From IMG/VR virus record IMGVR_UViG_3300040770_000156, positions 1-23,879 of that record: 23,879 nucleotides of DNA; one strand, given 5' to 3'. Positions 16,216 through 22,262 of this stretch are shown here, in pieces (the stretch's first letter is position 1; each line of letters opens with the position of its first letter). Under the pieces are notes generated by a model. The model did no database searches and had not been told where the DNA came from. It saw only the letters and a program-made list of their open reading frames with translations. The DNA is from a virus. Position numbers and translations under genes: made by a program.

Positions 16216-16419
16216 TCAGGTCACAAGCTTGGTTGGCTTAGTCGTGGTGACCTTACTGGCACCGAAATTGACGTCACCTACGTCGTCGGTAAACCAGACG
16301 TCGCCGTAGGAATTGATACCTTCGATTTCGTAGATTTTTCCGATGGTGACGTCGGACAAAACTTTGTTGCGCTTGCAACGGCCGAACACGACGCTGTCGC
16401 CAACTTGAAACTTTGCCAT
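16216..16419 (-). CDS. SH3-like small protein, copy 1 (67 aa)
   Basis: The ATG has AAGGAACCACT in front, inside the gap after the 53-aa membrane protein gene. The 67-aa product starts MAKFQVGDSVVFGRCKRNK and contains 'SDVTIGKIYEIEGINSYGD'. It aligns along most of its length with the next gene, which shows a tandem duplication followed by divergence. The middle 'GDVWFTDDVGDVNF' is typical of a small beta-barrel domain seen in many phage hypothetical proteins. No catalytic residues stand out. A role in binding nucleic acid or protein is possible by fold analogy but not shown. Confidence 0.8.
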   Translation of the reverse strand: MAKFQVGDSVVFGRCKRNKVLSDVTIGKIYEIEGINSYGDVWFTDDVGDVNFGASKVTTTKPTKLVT

Positions 16420-16428
16420 AGTGGTTCC

Positions 16429-16590
16429 TTAGAAATAGCCGATGAACACGCCGAGCGGCACGAAGAAGATGCCGAGGATTCGGGCAATAGACACGACCCA
16501 CACCTCGCTAACGGTCATCAGCGAGACGATGTTCGCAATGTAGCCGTAGGCCACGGCCACGATAAACAGAAGACTGATAATAACATTCAT
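16429..16590 (-). CDS. Small two-span membrane protein (53 aa)
   Basis: This frame gives 53 residues beginning MNVIISLLFIVAVAYGYIA. Two hydrophobic helices, about 2-24 and 31-51, are joined by a short loop containing one Glu. AGGGGA lies at a good distance before the ATG, and the gene fits exactly between the redoxin (two bases upstream) and the SH3-like pair. The compact two-helix hairpin topology resembles small phage membrane effectors, but no family is recognised. It could affect the host membrane or respiration, or be a structural helper; this is open. Confidence 0.7.
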   Translation of the reverse strand: MNVIISLLFIVAVAYGYIANIVSLMTVSEVWVVSIARILGIFFVPLGVFIGYF

Positions 16591-16592
16591 TT

Positions 16593-16802
16593 TTATTCCC
16601 CTTGTAGTAAATTGTCCAACTGTACGTGCAAGCCGTCTTTATAGATGACTGGTACAGACCTGTGCCCTGCTCCCATGAGCGTGGCTCTTGCTTCTCCGTC
16701 GAGATCAATCCTGACCTCGTCGTAACTGATTCCAGCAGCGTTCAGTTTGTTCTTTGCCACAACGCATTGTGGACAGTTTGCTTTTGAGTAAACTGTAATC
16801 AT
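16593..16802 (-). CDS. Glutaredoxin / NrdH-like redoxin
   Basis: I place the start at ATG 16802, which overlaps the upstream stop (ATGA) and gives the normal beta-strand opening MITVYSKANCPQC; the open frame further upstream has no sensible protein. The 69-aa product has the redox pair Cys10-Pro-Gln-Cys13 and a later 'SVPVIYKDG' with the cis-proline typical of thioredoxin folds. Length and layout fit NrdH-redoxins and small glutaredoxins, which give electrons to ribonucleotide reductase. Both RNR subunits are encoded just upstream in the same operon, and NrdA ends with a Cys-x-x-Cys that this protein could reduce. The C terminus is short compared with cellular glutaredoxins. Confidence 0.88.
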   Translation of the reverse strand: MITVYSKANCPQCVVAKNKLNAAGISYDEVRIDLDGEARATLMGAGHRSVPVIYKDGLHVQLDNLLQGE

Positions 16803-16993
16803 CCGCGCATCCAGGAATAGCCAAGAAGGTCTTCCTCCTCCTGGAAAGCTGCGTCGGCAATCAAGGCCATCTGCTCCTGCTCGAAAGCAACTGCGGACTC
16901 GTCTGCCATGCACTCCGCAACCATCCGGCAATGCCCTGCTGCCAGATAGTGACTCAGCATGTGTTCTCTGTACTCGTGTACTGCTCGTTCCAT
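16799..16993 (-). CDS. Acidic small protein of unknown function (64 aa)
   Basis: The ATG follows GAGGAGGGTGATACA, one of the best ribosome sites in the window. The 64-aa product starts MERAVHEYREHMLSHYLAAGH, is rich in Glu, Ala, Met and His, and is predicted to be all helical, ending 'QEEEDLLGYSWMRG'. No family is recognised. It lies between nrdB and the redoxin gene and overlaps the latter by ATGA, so it is made together with the dNTP-synthesis proteins. A role tied to RNR is a guess from position only. Confidence 0.75.
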   Translation of the reverse strand: MERAVHEYREHMLSHYLAAGHCRMVAECMADESAVAFEQEQMALIADAAFQEEEDLLGYSWMRG

Positions 16994-17009
16994 TGTATCA
17001 CCCTCCTCT

Positions 17010-17028
17010 TCTCATTATTGAGACTTTT
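17010..17028 (-). repeat. 19-bp direct repeat, copy A, with hairpin
   Basis: TCTCATTATTGAGACTTTT on the + strand occurs here and again at 23110-23128. Its first 14 bases form a 5-bp stem (TCTCA/TGAGA). In the leftward mRNA the hairpin lies just after the nrdB stop and right before the GAGGAGGG ribosome site of the next gene. Confidence 0.8.
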
Positions 17029-18116
17029 TAGAAATCAAGTTCCTCTGACCCCAAGTCGTCCTTGACGACATTGAGAGCGTAGTTGTTGCCAGCAGCTTCC
17101 TGTTGGGCATTCTGATGCTTATCAATGTCAATCCAGTTCGCCATCCAAGGCAGCGGGTTGTGTGCAATTATAGCATACGGATTGACCAAGCCAAACTCTG
17201 CATAAATAACTTGTGCATTAAACAGCACCCACTCTTTAAGCAGTGTTGGATTCAAGCCAACAATGCTCCGCCCTTGCGAGAACAAGTACAGACCCCACCA
17301 GATCTCTCGTGCGACAACTTCGTCAAGCATAGCCTGCATGTCTGCCAAGCATGCTGCCAGGGCGATCCTGCCACGCTCCGTGCGTAGTTCGATCTTCAGT
17401 GCTTCAAGGTCGAGTGCAGCATGGCAGTCCACTTCGTCGACCATTATTTTCTGGACAGCTTTTCCAATGCTTTGAAAATAGCCCTGCTCCACAATAGCGA
17501 ACGTAGCGGCAAACGATGACATGAACTGCAGTCGCTCAAGGAGGTACAGTGCAAACATACCCTTGAATACCGCGTTGTACGTCTCTTGGTTGTTCTCGAC
17601 TTGCCCCAAAGTGTAAGCCGCACCCAACTTGATCAGGCTGCTAAACGCCTTGTTCATTGTGTCACAGCGCAGAAGAGTTTCCTGGTTCTCCATCACCATC
17701 TTGAACACTTCGCTTGGATCTGGCACACAGGTGCGAACGATTTCTGAGTAGGTTTTGGTGTGGGTCACTTCCATAAGCGTGTTCTCCAGCAGACCCTCCC
17801 AGAACTCGCTGTTAGTGACGAACGGGGCAAAGGCCGGAGCAATCGCCCTAGACGCCAAGCTATCCGCTTCCCACTGGAAGGCAAGGTTCATCAACATGAC
17901 TTGATAAACGCTGCGTGGGCACGACAACAAATCCATGCGGCTCTGGTCATGGTTGAACTCGTCAAACTGCCAGCGGTTGGTGATCTGCTTTCGCGTGATC
18001 TTGTCAATGCTGGGGTAGTTCATGTTGATCGTGTCATGAAGAGCCAGCGGCTGACCCAAGAACAAACTGTAGCGCCCGTCCTTCCAGGCTGTGTTTTCAG
18101 TGTTAAATATTTGCAT
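17028..18116 (-). CDS. nrdB: Ribonucleoside-diphosphate reductase, class Ia beta subunit
   Basis: NrdB holds the di-iron centre and tyrosyl radical that start catalysis in NrdA. I prefer ATG 18116 (362 aa) because AAGGA lies directly before it; an in-frame ATG at 18128 has no ribosome site. With this start the ligands fall near the E. coli numbering: Asp85, Glu116, His119 and radical Tyr123 in 'MEVTHTKTY', then Glu194 in 'LLERLQF', Glu228 and His232. The last pair is spaced E-x3-H (DEVDCH) where E. coli has E-x2-H. A C-terminal Tyr346 and the acidic end 'DDLGSEELDF' fit the radical-transfer Tyr356 and the NrdA-binding tail. It follows nrdA by 52 bases that contain a strong hairpin. Confidence 0.95.
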   Translation of the reverse strand: MQIFNTENTAWKDGRYSLFLGQPLALHDTINMNYPSIDKITRKQITNRWQFDEFNHDQSRMDLLSCPRSVYQVMLMNLAFQWEADSLASRAIAPAFAPFVTNSEFWEGLLENTLMEVTHTKTYSEIVRTCVPDPSEVFKMVMENQETLLRCDTMNKAFSSLIKLGAAYTLGQVENNQETYNAVFKGMFALYLLERLQFMSSFAATFAIVEQGYFQSIGKAVQKIMVDEVDCHAALDLEALKIELRTERGRIALAACLADMQAMLDEVVAREIWWGLYLFSQGRSIVGLNPTLLKEWVLFNAQVIYAEFGLVNPYAIIAHNPLPWMANWIDIDKHQNAQQEAAGNNYALNVVKDDLGSEELDF

Positions 18117-18141
18117 TAATTCCTTCATTTCAAACCATGAG

Positions 18142-18163
18142 AGGAAGGGCTTCCGCCCTCCCC
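18142..18163 (-). promoter_or_regulatory. GNRA-tetraloop hairpin between nrdA and nrdB
   Basis: In the leftward RNA, GGGGAGGGC pairs with GCCCUUCCU around a GGAA (GNRA) loop, giving nine pairs including two G-U wobbles. On the other strand those two pairs would be A-C mismatches, so the fold favours the nrd mRNA. It lies after the nrdA stop and about 26 bases before the nrdB start; no U-tract follows. Confidence 0.75.
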
Positions 18164-18168
18164 GCTAT

Positions 18169-20412
18169 TTACAAACTACAAGACTCGCAGTCGGGCATTT
18201 CCTCGCCGTAGGTTTCAGCAAGCTCTGCCCGTGTTGCAGAGTTCATATAGTACCTTGTTTTCAGCCCAAGTTTTCTCATTAGTAAGAATTCTTGCAGCAT
18301 TTTCTTCACTCCCACCTGTCGGTTGTCAACCTCATAACGGATGTAGAAGTCGGCACTGATACCCTGCCCGGTAAACTTCTGGATGATGGCATACACTTCG
18401 ATCATGTCAGTCACTGGGATGTCCCACGCCAACTGATATGCACTCCCCAGGCGCTCCATCTCTGGTGCCAGGAACAGGTTCTTGTTGTTGCCACTCGTCT
18501 TCAACACCTTCAAGCCACGGATCGGGTACAGCCCGTTCGTATGGCCGCTACCGATGCTGCTCGACTCACAAGGCATGTGGGCTTCCAACACACTGTTGCG
18601 AATGCCACCCTGCTCGATAATCTCAGCTCTCAGCGCTTCCCAGTCGAACATCAACGGCTGGTCGACCAACTTGTCGATCTCGCGGTTTGCTGTGTCGATT
18701 GGTAGCCACCCAGCCGGGTACTTCGTCTTGTGCATCCAGGCCGCATTGCCACGCTCTTTCGCCAAACGCAACGACGCTTTGTGCAGCCAGTAGGAATGTC
18801 GCTCGGCCAGTCGGTGGATGTGCTTTTTGCCTTCCAACGATGTGTACGTCAACCCCTTACTAGCCATTTCAAACGCCAAGTTGGTGATGCCAATACCAAC
18901 GCTACGACGAGCTTTGGCAGTGAATTCCAACTGCGGGAAAGGATACTCCATGATCTCGATCACGTTGTCCACCGACAACAAAGTCGAATAGGCAACAGCC
19001 TCGTAGTCTTCGTCCGGTGTGTTGGCCGCAATTGCACCCAGGCTACACAAACCGATCTCGCCAACGCCTTCAGCGTACTTGTACAGCTCGGCGACAGACT
19101 CGTACCCACTTGTCGGCAAGCCGATTTCCTGGCACAGGTTGCTGCTGTAGATGGTACACAGAAACGGTGTATGAGAATTCATAATGTCCGTATTGTGGCC
19201 GTACAGCCTACCAGTCTCATACCATTCCGTCAAGGCTTCAACTGCAATTGCCCTGGCGGATACGAATTCCTTTGGCACCGTCGTGTCTGCCTCAATCGCT
19301 GCGTACAAGAACTCAAAGGTACTTTGGTCACCCTTGTACATCGCTTCGTACAGGCTCGGGGCATCTCCGTAGCTCACTAACATCCAGCTATCGTTCAAGG
19401 CCACCTTCTTGGCGAACAGCGCATTACTGCCGAAGCTGTAGTCGATGTTCTTGATCTGCTTGTCAGCCACCGTTTGCACATTCTTCAGCTTCAAGATGTC
19501 GGAGATTTCCGGGTCAAGAGTATTGAAGTGCATGGTGTTGGCACCGCCACGGCTGCTCTGCATATTTGCTGCAACAACCTTCTCTTGCACCTTGTAGTAC
19601 GGTAGCTTGCCCTGGTGGACAATCGCGCCTCCGCGTACCTTATTTCCCTTGCTGCGAGTCTTCAAATGCATGCCAATGCCAGCTGACGCCGCCGTCATGA
19701 TGTAAGCGATGTGATCCGCAGCCGCCAGGGACGGGATTGTGTCCTGTGTGGTGACGACGCAGCACGATGCGTACTGACGTTTGGGTGTGCCCAGGTTGAT
19801 TGCAAACGGCGTTGGCGGGTTGACCCGCTTTTCGCTGTAGCCTTTGTACAGTTCTTCGACGTCGCGCATGCGACGATGCTTTGGCATTGCCTTCATATTG
19901 CCCAGGGCCATACGCATGTAGACAAACTGAGGAGTCTCGAACGCCACTTTTCCGACACGGTCAATGATGGCGTACTTGTCCATGATCTGCTTCGACTCAG
20001 TGAGCGTGGCATTCATGTCTAGGCTGTGATTGATAAACCCTTCGCACTGGGCCAGCTCCTCTGCGGAGTAGTCCATCTCATTTTCCCACATGCCCAGGAA
20101 CACCATCCGGCTGAACATATCTGCAACCGTCGGGATCGCACGCCAGTCTCCGAAGACATTCTTGTAGACTTTGCCAATGAACAGACGGCCAGCCATACGG
20201 AGGTGGGCCGTAGTTTCACGATCCACGCATTCAGCGATCAAGGCATTGTGCAAGTCGTCGGTGGTGCAGCCGTCGAAACACTTGCGGTATGCGCCGAGGG
20301 CAACGCTGCCCCACTCCACACCAATACCAGCAGACCAGTCGGCCCACTTGTTCAGTTTTTCAGCATCGAAATCAACAGTCGTTCCGTCGCGCTTTGTAAT
20401 TATTGAGATCAT
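18169..20412 (-). CDS. nrdA: Ribonucleoside-diphosphate reductase, class Ia alpha subunit
   Basis: NrdA reduces ribonucleoside diphosphates to deoxy forms. The 747-aa protein has an N-terminal ATP-cone-like region (about 1-90, starting MISIITKRDG), the first active-site cysteine at 217 or 218 ('ASCCVV'), and the catalytic Asn425, Cys427 and Glu429 in 'SNLCQEIGLPT'. Cys456 in 'GLCSLGAI' is the second redox cysteine. Tyr721-Tyr722 in 'KTRYYMNSA' match the radical-transfer pair, and the C terminus carries Cys742-x-x-Cys745 for re-reduction. All key residues are present, so the enzyme should be active. The length is close to E. coli NrdA. The ATG follows AAAGGGAAAA, eight bases after the cupin gene stop, and nrdB and a redoxin follow in the same operon. 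Confidence 0.97.
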   Translation of the reverse strand: MISIITKRDGTTVDFDAEKLNKWADWSAGIGVEWGSVALGAYRKCFDGCTTDDLHNALIAECVDRETTAHLRMAGRLFIGKVYKNVFGDWRAIPTVADMFSRMVFLGMWENEMDYSAEELAQCEGFINHSLDMNATLTESKQIMDKYAIIDRVGKVAFETPQFVYMRMALGNMKAMPKHRRMRDVEELYKGYSEKRVNPPTPFAINLGTPKRQYASCCVVTTQDTIPSLAAADHIAYIMTAASAGIGMHLKTRSKGNKVRGGAIVHQGKLPYYKVQEKVVAANMQSSRGGANTMHFNTLDPEISDILKLKNVQTVADKQIKNIDYSFGSNALFAKKVALNDSWMLVSYGDAPSLYEAMYKGDQSTFEFLYAAIEADTTVPKEFVSARAIAVEALTEWYETGRLYGHNTDIMNSHTPFLCTIYSSNLCQEIGLPTSGYESVAELYKYAEGVGEIGLCSLGAIAANTPDEDYEAVAYSTLLSVDNVIEIMEYPFPQLEFTAKARRSVGIGITNLAFEMASKGLTYTSLEGKKHIHRLAERHSYWLHKASLRLAKERGNAAWMHKTKYPAGWLPIDTANREIDKLVDQPLMFDWEALRAEIIEQGGIRNSVLEAHMPCESSSIGSGHTNGLYPIRGLKVLKTSGNNKNLFLAPEMERLGSAYQLAWDIPVTDMIEVYAIIQKFTGQGISADFYIRYEVDNRQVGVKKMLQEFLLMRKLGLKTRYYMNSATRAELAETYGEEMPDCESCSL

Positions 20413-20420
20413 TTTTCCCT

Positions 20421-20822
20421 TTATGTTAGAACTGGAAGTCTGCCGTGGGCAAGCACTACCTTGGTTCCGTCGTCAAATTCTTCGTGCCACGTTTTGTGCC
20501 ACGGCCCACGGAAGGTGATCACCCAGGTTGTCGGAGCGATGCCGTACACCTTGTGTGTGTTGTTCCGGGTCGTGATAATTGGTTTCAGGCTGGGTTTGTA
20601 GTGGGTCAATCCAGTCCGCCAATGCACATGCAACCTCTCCTCAAGCAAATGCCCAGACAGCACCCAAGAGATGCTGTTGAACGCATGCGAGTGGAAAGCC
20701 TCCCGGCTACTTCTGTCGAATTTCAACAGGGCAACCGAGAAAACATTCTTCCACTCGATCAGCCAGTAGCCTGTGACGTTGGAGTCTTTGCCGCCGTCCT
20801 TGCTGGTCGAAAAGAGTTTCAC
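20421..20822 (-). CDS. Cupin-like protein (133 aa)
   Basis: The start is GTG, overlapping the stop of the cysteine-rich gene (GTGA), with GGAAGGAAG upstream. The 133-aa product has the cupin pattern: 'EAFHSHAFNSISWVLSGHLLEE' carries His44, His46 and nearby Glu61-Glu62, and a second histidine-containing strand lies near His90 ('NTHKVYG'). These could bind one metal ion inside a small beta barrel. Cupins range from dioxygenases to binding proteins, so the reaction cannot be named. The C-terminal part has an unusual 'GPWHKTWHEEF' rich in Trp and His. It stands eight bases before nrdA, so co-expression with RNR is certain if the operon is intact; a link to nucleotide metabolism is inferred. Confidence 0.75.
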   Translation of the reverse strand: MKLFSTSKDGGKDSNVTGYWLIEWKNVFSVALLKFDRSSREAFHSHAFNSISWVLSGHLLEERLHVHWRTGLTHYKPSLKPIITTRNNTHKVYGIAPTTWVITFRGPWHKTWHEEFDDGTKVVLAHGRLPVLT

Positions 20823-20995
20823 TCGACTTCCTTCCAGATGATTTGCTCGTCGCCGCAGTCATCTGGAGCTGCCAGACACATAGCCGTCTCGTTATCAAAT
20901 GCACAACCGTGGCATCCAGCCCGGCACTCCTCTGGTGCTCTCACGTAGCTTTTGCCAGTGATGACACTTTTCAGTTGAATTATCTTTTGGAACAT
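20819..20995 (-). CDS. Cysteine-rich mini-protein (58 aa)
   Basis: AGGAGAAAAC precedes the ATG and the stop overlaps the GTG of the cupin gene, so translation is well supported. The 58-aa product starts MFQKIIQLKSVITGKSYVRA and holds Cys24, Cys28, Cys31, Cys40 and Cys47, followed by 'EQIIWKEVE'. The C-x3-C-x2-C-A-F-D pattern with two later cysteines resembles small phage proteins with 'CxxCAF...C' cores, probably a zinc-ribbon or knuckle. The function is unknown. Metal binding is inferred from cysteine spacing. Confidence 0.75.
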   Translation of the reverse strand: MFQKIIQLKSVITGKSYVRAPEECRAGCHGCAFDNETAMCLAAPDDCGDEQIIWKEVE

Positions 20996-21004
20996 GTTTT
21001 CTCC

Positions 21005-21529
21005 TCAGTGAAGTTTGTACTCGGCGAAGGTTTTTGCTTCGCCACGGTCATTGAACATCTGGCCGCGAATTGAATCGCGAACCTTCTCAAGGTCTTTGAT
21101 CTGCATGCCGACGAAGTCGCGGTCTGGCTCCAACATCTCGTCTGGCAAAGCCTCGCCGCTACTCTCAGCACCGTTTTCCAGCAGGGATCGGAAGTTGACC
21201 CGCATGCCCATCAAAGTACTCAGCTCTTTCGTGAGTGATGGGTCTGTGTACGCTGCAACGATCATCCGCTCCGCCAGGGTGCAAAGTGGCGACTCGACGT
21301 ACGCGCTGTTCATGTTGATCTCGCCGACGGCCATGAAGCCCAGGCCGACGGTGCCCTGCATGTCGCGGTGGTTCAGTGGAACGTATGACACAGGGTAGTC
21401 GATGTCAAAGCCGATGTTGCCCAGTGCCCAGGCCATGTCGTCGTCATTGGCAAGCGCCAACATCTGGACCTCGTTCATGTGGACAAATGGTGTGCAAAGG
21501 CGTAAGTCGCGGAAGCTGATATTTTTCAT
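21005..21529 (-). CDS. Conserved phage-type protein of unknown function (174 aa)
   Basis: The ATG overlaps the upstream stop (ATGA) and has AAGGAGAAAC before it. The 174-aa protein begins MKNISFRDLRLCTPFVHMNE, has a mixed alpha/beta centre with 'YVPLNHRDMQGTVGLGFMAVGEI', and ends in a charged helical part 'MQIKDLEKVRDSIRGQMFND'. It is soluble, without signal peptide or membrane span. I do not recognise a domain. It sits among small uncharacterised genes upstream of the nucleotide metabolism genes, nine bases from the next gene. Confidence 0.8.
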   Translation of the reverse strand: MKNISFRDLRLCTPFVHMNEVQMLALANDDDMAWALGNIGFDIDYPVSYVPLNHRDMQGTVGLGFMAVGEINMNSAYVESPLCTLAERMIVAAYTDPSLTKELSTLMGMRVNFRSLLENGAESSGEALPDEMLEPDRDFVGMQIKDLEKVRDSIRGQMFNDRGEAKTFAEYKLH

Positions 21530-21687
21530 GTTTCTCCTTGCACTTTGATTGCCAGTGCTTCATTCATTAGTTGGATGACTGCTTCGTCACAAACGACGGA
21601 GCATGCCAGTAGGTTTGGGTTGCCAGCAAAGGCGTGTGTTGCAGGCTCTCCGCAGATCCTGCAACGTGGTGTTGTGTCTTCTGTCAT
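21526..21687 (-). CDS. Putative zinc-finger mini-protein (53 aa)
   Basis: I start at ATG 21687, which overlaps the upstream stop (ATGA); an in-frame upstream start would only add an alanine-rich stretch inside the previous gene. The 53-aa product begins MTEDTTPRCRICGEPATHAFA. Cys9-x-x-Cys12 and Cys29-x3-Cys33 are spaced as in treble-clef or MYM-type zinc fingers, followed by a helix 'DEAVIQLMNEALAIKV'. It has no strong ribosome site, so translational coupling is likely. It may bind nucleic acid or protein; no target can be named. Confidence 0.7.
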   Translation of the reverse strand: MTEDTTPRCRICGEPATHAFAGNPNLLACSVVCDEAVIQLMNEALAIKVQGET

Positions 21688-21947
21688 TGCAGCTTCTGCT
21701 GCAGCAGCCACGCCAACATGCCTGGAATTTCCTGGTAAGCGTACAACGTGTTGTAGGCATACTCTTCGTCGGCAATGGTAAAACTGTCTTCATAAAAAGC
21801 AGCGCTCACACCGTCCGGTGAAGGTGCCATGTCGAACAGTGCTTTGAACTGTTCGACACGAACAAAGGCCAGAACACCGTCGCTACGGAGTACGAGGTTG
21901 ATCGGCATATTCGCAATACCAACTTGCATCTGCATCGGTCCGTTCAC
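21684..21947 (-). CDS. Uncharacterised protein (87 aa)
   Basis: The start is GTG in a GTGA overlap with the upstream gene; an in-frame ATG four codons later is an alternative. The 87-aa product begins MNGPMQMQVGIANMPINLVL and has alternating hydrophobic strands ('GVLAFVRVEQFKALFD') followed by an acidic middle with 'ADEEYAYNTLYAYQEI' and a C-terminal helix. No domain is recognised. The tight overlaps on both sides, and a composition like its neighbours, support it as real. It belongs to a string of five coupled small genes between the phosphoesterase and the cupin gene. Confidence 0.72.
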   Translation of the reverse strand: MNGPMQMQVGIANMPINLVLRSDGVLAFVRVEQFKALFDMAPSPDGVSAAFYEDSFTIADEEYAYNTLYAYQEIPGMLAWLLQQKLQ

Positions 21948-22195
21948 TTGCAGCCCCAGAGTTCTTGTGCTTCTTGCAGAGCCAAAATCAAATTGCTTAC
22001 GTCGCTACGACGGATTGCCAAATAATCTGAGCTTCCACCGGCACTTTGCAGAAAGATGTAACCGGGGTGCAAGGCTGGCATGTCCGAGATAGAGGAACTA
22101 ACGTCTTGCCGAACGTCGCCGCTTCCTGCCTTTTCTGCAAACACGATAGTGCAAATAGGTTCTGCACTTTTCGTGCGTATATCGAGTGTGGTCAT
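21944..22195 (-). CDS. Uncharacterised protein (83 aa)
   Basis: The ATG follows AAGGAATAC at a short but acceptable distance. The 83-aa product begins MTTLDIRTKSAEPICTIVFA and contains 'GYIFLQSAGGSSDYLAIRRSDV' and a C-terminal helix 'NLILALQEAQELWG'. The pattern of beta strands and a final helix suggests a small alpha/beta domain, with no known family recognised. It is the first gene after a 62-base gap that holds a candidate promoter and a perfect 9-bp hairpin, so it may head its own transcript. Confidence 0.75.
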   Translation of the reverse strand: MTTLDIRTKSAEPICTIVFAEKAGSGDVRQDVSSSISDMPALHPGYIFLQSAGGSSDYLAIRRSDVSNLILALQEAQELWGCK

Positions 22196-22213
22196 GTATT
22201 CCTTGAAGTGAGA

Positions 22214-22235
22214 GACGCAGCAACAATGCTGCGTC
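22214..22235 (-). promoter_or_regulatory. Perfect 9-bp hairpin before the 83-aa gene
   Basis: GACGCAGCA (22214-22222) and TGCTGCGTC (22227-22235) are exact reverse complements with a 4-base loop. In the leftward RNA no U-tract follows; instead an AAGGAA ribosome site comes 13 bases later. On the + side GTTTTC follows, so it might also weakly stop antisense transcription. Confidence 0.7.
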
Positions 22236-22244
22236 GTTTTCGCT

Positions 22245-22262
22245 ATTGTAACACGAGTTACA
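22245..22262 (-). promoter_or_regulatory. Candidate extended -10 promoter with overlapping dyad
   Basis: On the leftward strand TGTTACAAT gives an extended -10 (TACAAT at 22250-22245). It overlaps a 6-bp dyad TGTAAC-ACGA-GTTACA at 22247-22262 that could be an operator. No good -35 lies at the right distance. Transcription would start near 22238, so the next hairpin would be at the 5' end of the RNA. Confidence 0.35.

Noticed and set aside
16803-16931. N-terminal extension of the redoxin
   Set aside because: The thioredoxin fold starts at MITVYS; the extra part overlaps the 64-aa gene and looks random.
18117-18128. ATG 18128 as nrdB start
   Set aside because: Possible, but it lacks a ribosome site, while the AAGGA for the next ATG lies inside this segment; kept as an alternative.
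18730-19380. + strand frame of 216 codons inside nrdA
   Set aside because: Antisense to nrdA, whose catalytic motifs are all in the other strand.
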